A DNA stretch of 64,000 bases from Mytilus californianus (lineage: Eukaryota > Mollusca > Bivalvia > Mytilida > Mytilidae), in assembly GCF_021869535.1 (NCBI RefSeq), contig NW_026262734.1, positions 93,501,285 through 93,565,284 on the forward strand, read 5' to 3'. Of this stretch, positions 34,310 through 44,192 are shown piece after piece. The notes beneath the pieces are model-generated. The model had not been told where the DNA came from and did no database searches. It was given only the letters and a program-made list of their open reading frames with translations. The first letter of the stretch is position 1. Each line of letters opens with the position of its first letter. The position numbers were made by a program, and so were the translations under genes.

Positions 34310-34800
34310 TTGAACTTGCTGTCAGTAACTGCGAGTACTCTCAGAAATGTACTTAGTGTCTTTTTTTTGTTGGGATGTACAAATACCCGGCCACGTCCAC
34401 TCTGTGATTTTGTTAGATGTATTTCTATTTGTATCCATCTGATGAGTTAAGTCTTTATCAATTTATTTTTTTAGTTCGTTGTTTTGTTGTACTGTTACAC
34501 CACTGTCCCAGGTTAGAGGGAGGGTTGGAATGATCCCGCTAACATGTTTAATCCCACCACATTCTGTATGTATGTGCCTGTCTCAAATCAGTAGTCTGTA
34601 ATTCAGCTGTTGTCGTTTGTTACTTACTATGTTACATATTCGTTTTTCGTTCATTTTTTGTATATTAATTCGGTCGTTAGTTTTCTCGTTTAAATTGTTT
34701 TACATTTGTCATTTCGGGGCCCTTTATAGCTGACTTTGCGGTATGAGCTTTGCTCATTGTTAAAGGCCGTACGGCGACCTATATATACAAGAGATGTGGT
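34310..34800 (+). repeat. R1a, long copy, truncated at the 3' end
   Basis: It follows the order of the 14785 copy from 'TCAGTAACTGCGAGTACTC' to 'AAAGGCCGTACGGCGACCTA', then jumps to a reversed piece 'GAGATGTGGTATGATTGCC'. Confidence 0.7.
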
Positions 34801-36000
34801 ATGATTGCCGGATGTTTAGAGGTCGTTAGATGTGTTTGTGTCGTTGGACAGCTTCCCCAATTACATGCAACCAAATATCCGTTTATTCATTTCATAAAAC
34901 GTTACAACATGTCGGTATAGACAGTTGATACAAAAACGATGATATAATTCTGTATTTTAAGATACTCTTATGGAATCATTTCTGAGACAAATCTAAAGGT
35001 GTATTTAGAGGATTAATTAACGGGTACCAGTGGGTTGTAAACAAATGTGTCTAATCATTTTCTAAATTATATTAGATAAACGGAAATGTTGGGTTAACAC
35101 CAATGAGACAACACCCTAACGACACAACTTGTTACACGAGAATAATAAACAGCTGCGCCATGCGCGCATGATACGCCTGTCGCTTTATCAAAGAATAAAG
35201 TACAATAACTTCTCAAAGTCAAAGTAAAAAAAAAAATCATGAAAATCTAAAGGGAGGTTATCTTAATAGATATAAACCAGTCACCAAAGTTTCATAATAA
35301 CTGATCAAAGCATTGTCCGAAAATTGGAAAATTCATTCGAAAAAAATCAATGTATTTTTGTGTTTCTTTACATTATTTTCAAATTTCAAAACCACCAGAT
35401 GTCTAAAACTAAGAGGGCTTGACCCGTCAGCAGTCTTATGTAGAAGTGAGAAAGAGAAAATGGAGTATTTGAAGGAGGAATTCCGATAATACCAGTATAG
35501 ACTTTGAGAATTTGAATGGTTTTTTTTATATTTTCAAACACCAGTTGACTCGAAATATTCAGCACGTACCTACAGGTATAATCTTCACTTTTTTTCTTCA
35601 GATTTGTTATGTTTTACAATTTTATCTGTACATATTTCCAGGACTTGAGCATAATAAAACGAGCTAATCCTGCTCGAAACCCTCTTCGTTCTCCTCGTTG
35701 GTGAGGAAAATAACAGTAAATATAAGTAATCTACCAGTATATACCTAAGTTTACCTGTAAACTAAATGCGCGCAAATTTAATCTAAACATAATGATTTTT
35801 GCGCGCAAATGTAATTGTAATGCACGCCAATATAATGCACCGCTTCTTAGAAGACTTTAGAGAAAACTGTCATAGAAATTACAGAAAGAATTTATGATGT
35901 GTAATGTTTGCAATACAGAAAGATAAAGATCCAGTTTGAATCAGTTTTGTTTTAAGTTATAAATTAACAAACTCATTTGTATCCCTAAAGATATCAGACT
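34801..36000. other. Intergenic, no supported gene
   Basis: AT-rich. 'TGCGCGCAAATTTAATC' and 'TTGCGCGCAAATGTAATT' form a short direct repeat near 35770-35810. No coding sequence is seen. Confidence 0.35.
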
Positions 36001-36002
36001 CA

Positions 36003-36242
36003 CTGATTGAGCAACAACAGCCAGAACATACCAGACGCATTGATTGAGCAACAGCAGCCTAAACATGCAAGACGCATTAATTGAGCAACAACAGCCTTAA
36101 CACGCAAGACGCATTGATTCAGCTACAACAGCCTTAACATACCAGATGCCTTGATTGAGCAACAGCAGCCTAAACATGCTAGACGCATTGATTGAGCAAC
36201 AACAGCCTTAACACGCAAGACGCCTTGATTGAGCAACAACAG
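36003..36242. repeat. 37-bp minisatellite, about 6.5 copies
   Basis: The unit is GATTGAGCAACAACAGCC followed by TTAACACGCAAGACGCATT, with CAACAGCAG and CATGCAAG variants alternating. It abuts the RT fragment to its right. Confidence 0.85.
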
Positions 36243-36261
36243 TATACTTGGTGTATGTTCA

Positions 36262-36717
36262 TTTATGCTGTATTGTATTTCAAACGTTATGGTGTATTTC
36301 TTATATCCAAGTGGACTTGAAATTAAGGATACTACTGGTACTAGAAGGACTGCTTCATACCTTGATCTTTTCCTCAATATTGACACAGATGGACGACTTC
36401 ACACGAAAATCTATGATAAACGGGACAATTTCAACTTCCCAATTATCAATGTCCCATTTCTCAGCAGTAACATACCCTCTGCCCCTTCGTATGGTGTTTA
36501 CATATCTCAGTTGATACGTTATGCTTGTGCATGTTCACACTATACGGACTTCATATACAGGAGTGTGCTCCCAACGCAGAAACTGTTCCAACAAAGTTAT
36601 GAGGAGAACAGATTAAAAATGACACTCCGTAAATTTTACGGACACCATCACGAATTGGTCGATCCATACGATGTGTCTTTGTCCAAACTAACTAAGGACA
36701 TTTTTACCACGTGTTAG
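36262..36717 (+). pseudogene. Penelope-like RT, C-terminal fragment
   Basis: One uninterrupted frame reads YPSGLEIKDT, SYLDLFLNID, KIYDKRDNFNFPIINVPFL, SSNIPSAPSYGVYISQLIRY and LRKFYGHHHELVDPYDVSLS, then stops. This is the thumb-side end of the same RT family as 31239. The palm with YIDD is absent because the minisatellite replaces it. The frame ends soon after the RT with no GIY-YIG domain at the C-terminus, as expected if the nuclease lies at the N-terminus in this family. Confidence 0.7.
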
Positions 36718-37430
36718 ATTGTGGTTTGACATTACGTCGTCTGATCTTTTAATTACCGAACTTGACTTATTCCCGATTGTAAACTGTTTTGCTGAGTGTG
36801 AATTCGCATTGCTATAAGACGTGTCACGGTACCTTTCTATCCAAAATTCATGTATTTAGTTTTGATGTTATATTTGTTATTCTCATCGGATTTTGTCAAA
36901 TGTCTTATCGTTTGTAGTTGTAAATCTTATTTTTTTCTGTTGTATTCGTGTGTTATGGTAAAGATTATTAATCACCCAGTTCGTTAATTAGATTTTAGTT
37001 TGGGTCAACTAAATTTATACGATATATTTGGTTTACAGTTTGATTTAGAAGAAACACCGACATAGCTAGATAATACTATTAATTATCTTATTACTACCAC
37101 ATTTTATATTAATTAGTATTGTAATTTTCATTGTTATTGATAAATGTTATATAAGTATTATAAACCAAATCTTGAATTCTATCCTATTTTGGGGAAATTT
37201 CAGAAATTCAAATGTGACGTCACCCTTTTTTTAGCGTTGATCTCTTTGGCTAACTCGGCTGTGAATTTTTATGTGCTGGTTTATGTTTTTTTATGTATCC
37301 GTTTTTATTCTGTAGTTAGTCACCACTTCGGTGTTATCATGTATATCTATTATATAGTCATTTTTATAAATTTACTGTTTGCAAAAGTATGAATTATTCT
37401 AAATTCTAAGGATTTTCTTATCCCAGACAT
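36718..37430 (+). other. Probable 3' tail of the RT fragment, then AT-rich sequence
   Basis: The first 130 bases contain 'ATAAGACGTGTCACGGTACC', after which no coding signal is seen. The frame at 37144-37392 is hydrophobic by composition only. Confidence 0.35.
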
Positions 37431-37720
37431 GCACCTGTCTTAAGTCAGGAATCTGATGTTCAGTAGTTGTCGTTTGTTGATGTGGTTCATAAGTGTTTCT
37501 CGTTTCTCGTTTTTTATATAGATTAGACCGTTGGTTTTCCCGTTTGAATGGTTTTACACTAGTAATTTTTGGGGCCCTTTATAGCTTACTGTTCGGTGTG
37601 AGCCAAGGCTCCATGTTGAAGACCGTACTTTGACCTATAATGGTTTACTTTTTTAAATTTTGACTTGGATGGAGAGTTGTCTCATTGGCACTCATACCAC
37701 ATCTTCTTATAACTATATAA
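37430..37720 (+). repeat. R1b, long copy
   Basis: It runs from 'TCTTAAGTCAGGAATCTGAT' through 'GTGTGAGCCAAGGCTCCATG' to 'GGCACTCATACCACATCTTC'. Confidence 0.75.
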
Positions 37721-37885
37721 CCTTAGCCGTATTTGGCACAACTTTTTGGAACTTTTGGTCCTCAATGCTCTTCAAATTTGTACTTGTTTTGGCTTTCGTA
37801 CTTTTTTTATCTGAGCGTCACTGGTTAGTCTTGTGTGGACGAAACGCGCGTCTTGCGTATTAAATTTTAAACCTGGTACCTTTTG
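37721..37885 (+). repeat. R5 interspersed repeat
   Basis: It contains 'TTTTGGTCCTCAATGCTCTT' and 'GTGTGGACGAAACGCGCGTC', wording I associate with a widespread bivalve repeat end. It directly follows R1b. Confidence 0.45.
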
Positions 37886-38326
37886 TTAGCTATTATTCGT
37901 ATGTTTCTCTGTCCTATATGTTCTCCCATTTGTTTGTATTGTAGTCCTGTCATGTAATGTTGTCATTTTAATGTTATATTTTACATTGCCATAAAAGCGG
38001 GAGGTTTGGCTAATCACAAAACCAGGTTCAACCCACCATTTTTTTCTTAAAATGTCCTGTACCAAGTCAGGAAAATGGCCATTGTTATATTATAGTTCGT
38101 TTCTGTGTGTGTTACATTTTAATGTTGTGTCGTAGTTCTCTTATATTTGATGTGTTTCCCTCAGTTTTAGTTTGTAACCCGGATTTGTATTTTCTCTATC
38201 GATTTATGAATTTCGAACAGCGGTATACTACTGTTGCCTTTATTTAAGATAACTTATCCAATGTGTACCACATTATTCTTTCAATTTTAGACCAGTGTGT
38301 GACCTACTAAAATTATAAAAAAATAA

Positions 38327-38420
38327 GAAGATATGGTATGATTGCCAATGAAACAACTTTCCACAAGAGACCAAATGACATAGAAATAGGTCGCCGTACG
38401 GCTTTCAAAATCAGATATCG
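38327..38420 (-). repeat. R1a fragment in the 3' flank of copy 4
   Basis: It reads 'ATGGTATGATTGCCAATGAA' to 'AGGTCGCCGTACGGC' and continues into 'TTTTGGCAACATG', the same flank as at 24190 beside copy 2. Confidence 0.65.
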
Positions 38421-38619
38421 CACAGTAGGTTGTAAAGTTTTGGCAACATGTTTTTTTATGTGTAAAAAAAGTGAAAATATTGAAAATAGTGACCCAATCA
38501 TTTTCTTCTACTTGAAGATATGCAATTCATGTAAGAATTATAAAACAATAAATAACTTTTGTGAAATACAAATATTTAATTTTAAGAACAATAAAACAAT
38601 AGAAAAAGAAAAGATAAGA

Positions 38620-40481
38620 TAAGGAAAGGCACATTAACACATATACACACACACTTTACACACACACACTTCCCAAAAACACATAAAACACCGAGCATAG
38701 TCACCTTTCATACACACATTCACAACCAAGCACATCTTCCATACACATATTTAACACCGAAAACCTCCTCCACACACACTCGCAAACAAAACAAGTTTAA
38801 AATAACTGTATTGCAGTTGCCTGTTCTGTGAAACTTTACTATTTTTTAATATATCTTTCGACTTTTGATAAAAGTTTTGTGCACGAAGGTTTTCACAAAT
38901 AGGACGTCAACATTATACGGAGCAAACCTGAAAGAGTTCTTGACATTAGATCTCGTTCTGTTGATGTATTTTTCTTGTATTGTACATACTTTTATTATGT
39001 TCGAAGTTTGTGATATTGCGTTTTCAGTGTTATAAATGGAAAATTTCAAAGATGACAAAAAAGTCTTCTATTGTTTGTTTAAATGTAATTAATTATAGCG
39101 TACAACTTATTCATCTGTACCACCAAATACCTAAATACAAAAAACAATACATTTAATCATCATTGTAAGCTATATTGTCCTGATTTTGTAAGAAATATTT
39201 GCCACTGAACATTATTTAAAAAACAAATAACCTTTAATTTATCTATACCTATTTCATTTTGTTCTTAATCTTGTTGGTGTTGTTGTTGTTCGTCATCTTT
39301 CTTCTGCTGTTGTTCATCATCTTTCAGATGTTGTGTTTTTCTGATGAGTTGACTTCGTATTAGTGTCAGTTAAGCTTTGCAGTCTAATATTCCACTAGAG
39401 ATTTTACAACTGTTGTTTCTGTCCGTTCCTTTTATCTGAAAAAAATAAACCCAACAAAACCATGAGGGTGATAGAAACATTAAAATGTATTCAGAAGGAC
39501 ATGTACTACAATCGGTTGAAGCCTATTTGATGGCATCTCACAAGATCATGTTTTTAATCTAAATCCATTAGATGTTGATTGCGTACTGATTGATATTTTA
39601 GTCTCTGATACATTATATGTTTTTTTAAGTTGTTATTGGCTTTGAACTAGATGTCAGTAACTGATGGTACTCTCAAATCTGTACTTAGTGTGATGAGGGA
39701 TGTATAAATACCCTGCCACGCCCGGTCTGTGTTATTTTTGATGTTTTTCTGCTTTGTATCGATCAGCCTTTTTCAACTGATTTTTATTGTTCATTCGTAT
39801 GTTGTGCTGTTACACCACTGCCCCAGGTAAAGGGAGGGTTGAGCGCTCACAAACCCCGCCCCATTCTTCATGTGTCTGTCCAAAGTCAGGAGTCTGAAGG
39901 TCAGTGATTGACGTTGATTCATGCATGTGTTTCCTTTCGTAATTTTTTTTGTCATAGGTTATGCCGTTAGTTTTTTTTTCTATTGAATTGTTTCATTATT
40001 TTCATGTCGGGGCCTTTTATGGCCGACAATACGGGAATGGGGTTTTCCTCGTTATTGAAGGCCATACGGTTGCCTATGATTGCTTACATCCACTTCATTT
40101 GAACTTTGGTGGATAGCTGTCCCATTGTCAATTATACTACATGTCCTTATTTTTATATGTATGTACTGTTCGTGTCAAAGAAATATGAGGAATACAATGA
40201 ACGTGGATACTAAACTGATACTTTTGTTCTGCAAAGAACATTCCAATACGACCCAGAGTAGGTTGGTTCCCTCCATAAATATTTAGTATGCCTTCGGAAT
40301 ACATTTACATTTATTTGTGAGATACCTGACGGGGACCAGAATAAGCCAAGAGAAACGTCGTGTATACCGGGGGTAGGTGGAATTAAAATAAAAGCACATA
40401 TTGTGCCTATTGTACCTTTCCAAACACGAATGATCGGATACGTTGTACAACATTGATTCTATTCTTTCCGTCTTTTGTCAT
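38620..40481 (-). pseudogene. Orphan three-exon family, copy 4 (last exon missing)
   Basis: Exon 1 (40416-40481) is intact: 22 codons ending RIRSFVFGK at AAG/GTACAA. Exon 2 (about 39262-39435, acceptor TTTTTTTCAG) starts IKGTDRNNSCKI and then hits TAA at a one-base shift after about 21 codons. The 3' flank (38630-38800) matches copy 2 up to 'AAACAAAACAAGTT' and then breaks off exactly where the stop codon of exon 3 should begin. Exon 3 is therefore missing, replaced by unrelated sequence from about 38801. An R1a copy (39590-40170) lies antisense in intron 1. Confidence 0.55.
39590..40170 (+). repeat. R1a diverged copy in intron 1 of copy 4
   Basis: It has 'GTGTTGTGCTGTTACACCAC'-like and 'GTTATTGAAGGCCATACGG' wording and the tail 'CAATTATACTACATG'. 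It is one of the most diverged R1a copies here. Confidence 0.6.
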
Positions 40482-40484
40482 GTT

Positions 40485-41279
40485 TATACGTCTGCAATCA
40501 AAAAAATATGAAGTATGTAAAACTAAACATATTGCCTTAAATATCATTGACGATCTTACAGAGAAAACAAGATCGTCTTTATCGTATAAAGTTCCTTTTC
40601 TTAAGATACGAAAACCCATCAACCATTTGACGAGTACTTTCCGGTGCTTGCCTATGTATGGTTGCTTATAAGATAATAGTTATATAACTATAATGTTTTT
40701 CTTTTGTTTATAAACTGTACAATTTTTTAATCAATTTTTTTTTCGAACTGTCTTGATTTTCTTCGAAGATTTTGGTTTTTCACTTTTATGTGCTCTGTTT
40801 TTTCTTGTAACGCACATGCTATACGACTTCCATTAATCGGCTTGCAAATACAACCCCCTCAACAAACTGTTGCTTCTAAATCCTGCATAAGACACTCAAC
40901 CTTACAATAACATATATAATAGTAACACTAGTTATATATACTTACTATAGGTCTACTTTTAACGGCTTGAAATTAAACCAAACTAAAGAAGAATTAATCT
41001 TCAATAAGAGCTTCGGGTGTACCTGAAACTGTGTCCGCCTTTCACTCAAGATAACTACAACGTTGCTATTATAGTTTAGATAGTGACGTCATACAAGTAT
41101 GACGGTCTATGTATGCGATGCCCATGCATTTTTACTCATAATGAAAAGAGATTTAATTTGGATAAACTTTAGATTTGGTGGGATTCATCATGTTCATATT
41201 GCTCAGTCTTGTTTTTCCAACTTTTTGGGACATGTTGATGTCTGTTTATCTTCGACTTACGATTTTTCATTGCCTTGTT
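40485..41279. other. Intergenic, no supported gene
   Basis: AT-rich. The frame 41099-41416 is interrupted by the MITE insertion at 41290 and has no recognised domain. Confidence 0.35.
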
Positions 41280-41289
41280 GGTATCTTCT

Positions 41290-41388
41290 CAATCTAATTA
41301 AAATTAAATCTGCACACTTGCTGACGTGCCACGCAGCGACCAAGCATAAAAAATTGGGCGAATGTGGAGATTTAATTTTAATTAGATT
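41290..41388. mobile_element. 99-bp MITE with 10-bp target duplication
   Basis: The inverted ends share AATCTAATTAAAATTAAATC (left after one extra C). The flanks GGTATCTTCT at 41280-41289 and 41389-41398 are identical direct repeats. A 9-11-bp duplication is typical of Mutator-like transposases. The 40-base centre is GC-richer (ACGTGCCACGCAGCGACC). Confidence 0.75.
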
Positions 41389-41464
41389 GGTATCTTCTGT
41401 CTGTCTCTTTTTCTAGAAAGCCTTCTCATGATATACGATTTTCATACGGACAAGCGTCGACAGA

Positions 41465-42430
41465 TAAGGAAAGGCACATTAACACATATTCACACACACT
41501 TTACATACAAACACTTCCCCAAAACATATAAAACACTGAGCACAGTCACCTTTCATACACACATTCAACACCGAGCACACCTTCCATACACACATTCAAC
41601 ACCGACAAAACAAGTTAATAAAATTCGTCATCAAAGTCATTGTAAAAGTCGTAATCTTGTTCTTCTTCCTCAACCATACGAGCCTCAGCTGCTGCATCCT
41701 CAAACAAGAAGGGCCAAAAGTAGGAGTTCGAGTTCCAGAACAGCTGTTGTCGACCCATTTTGCAAATAAAGCCTTCTTAGCACACTTCAAAAATAACAAA
41801 AATGGTATGTTCATGCCATTGGGTCCTCCTTTCTTCTTGTTTTCTAAAAACAATGAAAGATCAATAAATATTCTAAAGTCTCGGTAACCTAGACATGTTT
41901 TTCCGTATATATGGTGATTTTATTTTTTTATAGATTGAAAATCTGTAAATAAAATCAGACATTTTTTGGTTTGTTTAACACCAGTCATTTTGAGGCCCTT
42001 TATAGCTTGCTTGTTCGGTGTGAGCCAAGGCTCCTTGTTGAAATCCGTATTTTTGCCTATAATTCTTTACTTTTTATATATTTTTTGTGACTTGGATGGA
42101 GAGTTGTCTCATTGGCACTCATACCACATTTGTTTATTTATATCTAATCATCAATGTAACAACATCATTACACGATGAGTTATATAGCCCTGATTGGCAT
42201 GAAATATTCGCCACTTGACATAAGTCAACCAATAAAAAACCTATAATTACCATTTTCCTTTTGTTCGTGTTCTTGCTGTTGTTTTTTTTTTTTTTTTACG
42301 CTGTTGTTGTCTGTTGTTTTTTCTGATGTGTAGACATGGTTGTAGTGTCAGCTAAGCTGAATAGTTTAATATGTCCACTAGGGATTTTACAACTGTTGTT
42401 TCTATCCGTTCCTTTTCTCTAAAATAATCT
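41465..42430 (-). pseudogene. Orphan three-exon family, copy 5 (frameshifted, exon 1 lost)
   Basis: Exon 3 (41615-41843, acceptor GTTTTTAG) keeps IPFLLFLKCAKKALF, then loses seven bases relative to copy 2 near 41755 and shifts frame; the aromatic core and DDEFY end survive in another frame. Exon 2 (42251-42430) keeps a normal acceptor and donor but a run of A on the gene strand (T run at about 42281-42297) changes its length to 180, out of phase. Exon 1 would lie to the right, where the composite mobile region begins at 42460. Its intron 2 carries R1b at the same place as copy 2. Confidence 0.6.
41985..42145 (+). repeat. R1b copy in intron 2 of copy 5
   Basis: It is co-linear with 24895-25045, including the preceding 'AACACCAGTCATTTTG' and following 'AACAACATCATTACACGATG' flanks. 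Confidence 0.75.
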
Positions 42431-42459
42431 AATGGAGATGATTGAAACGTTAAATAATA

Positions 42460-42700
42460 TGACATTATATAAACAAAAGGAGTCCCAAGAGTATACATAA
42501 AACTTAAAAAGGTATGAGATTTATCAATCTCATAGTTAACTTAATATATTTCAGGTGAGTTGCATATAGGCACCTGAGGTTCAATTGCACCTAACGTTCA
42601 GGTTACGGTATAAATGAGGTGCGGTTGCATCAAGGTTCAGTTTCACCCAAAGTTCCTGTGCACCGAAGGTTCAGGTGACAATACGATAAAAACGAGGTGC
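42460..42700 (+). repeat. Single arm of the 'GGTGCA' inverted-end element
   Basis: It begins TGACATTATATAAACAAAAG like 47499 and ends at 'ACGAGGTGC'. Words of the type 'GGTGCAATTG', 'GGTTCAGTTTCACC' and 'TGTGCACCGAAGGTTCAGG' repeat within it. Only the outer arm is present, ending abruptly against LTR-adjacent sequence. Confidence 0.7.
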
Positions 42701-42730
42701 TATTACTATTGTCAAATCTGCATAGTTTCA

Positions 42731-43087
42731 TGTTGTGCCTTAATACAGAAATAAACAGGGTGTGAACTTTTATTAGTTTTATGTCTCTGTCAAGCGAAAA
42801 CAGTTAAAGTTATAGTAGCAGGTCGAACCCTTTTTAGAAGTATATATTTGATATATATACACCTTGATATGTCGTCGTCTCATAAGTGATCAATGCGCTG
42901 ACGGGAGATACACGCTGTGGTGGCGACGCAAAATATTTGGCATCCACGGTGGGATTTAACAGGGGTGTGAATAACAAAATATCTTAACAACAATAAATAT
43001 TAACAATATAACATTTTGAGACCATATTAACCTATTCATGGAGCATAAAAGGACATAATAAGGAACCAATCACTGGCCGGCACAACA
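42731..43087 (-). repeat. 3' LTR (357 bp)
   Basis: On the - strand it starts TGTTGTGCC and ends GGCACAACA, a 9-bp inverted pair with the TG...CA form of LTRs. It is preceded by the purine-rich tract at 43091-43099. It includes a TATATATA stretch and an AATAAA-type signal near its 3' end. The 48527-48862 copy matches it over 332 bases. Confidence 0.75.
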
Positions 43088-43090
43088 CTG

Positions 43091-43099
43091 CCCCCTCCT
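43091..43099 (-). promoter_or_regulatory. Polypurine tract
   Basis: The - strand reads AGGAGGGGG followed by CAG just upstream of the LTR start TGTTGTG. This is where plus-strand DNA synthesis would be primed, and it fixes the element's sense as the - strand. Confidence 0.65.
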
Positions 43100-44192
43100 A
43101 AGTATGGATTGGTCTCCATTTGTATTGTAAGGTAAGATAAAAAAAATATATTATCATCTATATTAAGCCAAGGGACTTGCTATTAAGTTAAAATATTATA
43201 TACATTAATTTTCAACTCATATAATAATTTAAAGAATATTTACAATTATATTATCACATCACATGTAAACTCACTATAATTTACAAGTAGAATATATTAG
43301 ATTCAAATTTATACAGATGTATACATTTTACCTGTAGCGACTCATCTATGTTTTCTAAAAATTGAAAACGCTTCCTTATTCAACTCAAAAGAAAACTTCT
43401 TACAACTGGAATTGTGATAAAAGGCCAAAGATGCCATAGTACCACATGAAAAACTTGAAAAGGATATTCAATTATACACGAAAATACCCATATGCTCAGT
43501 CGAACACACATACTATATATATCACACATTCTTATGCGCAATAGTTATTATTAACAATATATACATACCCTTAAATTACCTAACTTTTAAATTCAGGATT
43601 TACAGTAAAGGGCCAAGGATGCCACAGGACTGCGTAGTAATTTTTGCATGAAAAATTTACATTTGTAATGGTCTTCTGACCACTATAGGCAATAAAAATT
43701 TAATAATGTATACCATTTCATTCTATTTGAAATTTATGATTAATCATATATCTTGGTTTATTTATTCAGATAATTAATTTATGCAGAAAGCACCATCAGG
43801 AATGGAGTTACATGTACAAAAAATTACTTCAAATCAAATAGCTACTTGATCTTTAAAGAAAGGTATTTATATTTATATTATTCTTTGACTTGTCAAAAGA
43901 TTTACAATTTAAGTTGAAAATTTCATAAAAAATTATTTACATTTGAAGAAATACACCTTTGTTATTTAAAAATATCTACCATTCCTCTATTAAAAAACAT
44001 TACAATATATAAATTTTTACATATTTTTTTTCTCTTTATAGTTAAATTTTATGCATGAATAACAGAAACATAACAAGTCCAAAATGTTCATTTCTTCCAA
44101 GTCTTCTCTCGTCTTCTTCTTCCGGATTCTTCTTAGTCTAGGGTTTATTAAGATCACAAGTTGATCAAATAGCGTGGTACTCTCTTATTTGT
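43100..44192. other. Non-coding stretch between BTB cassette and polypurine tract
   Basis: Very AT-rich with no open frame. It has the position of a 3' untranslated region of the element. 'GGCCAAAGATGCCA' and 'GGCCAAGGATGCCACAGG' form a short direct repeat near 43420 and 43610. Confidence 0.4.

Noticed and set aside
42935-42960. TGGCATCCACGGTGGGAT looked like a tRNA primer-binding site for a + strand LTR element.
   Set aside because: It lies inside the LTR once the ends are set by the TGTTGTGCC/GGCACAACA pair and the polypurine tract on the - strand, and pol is also on -.
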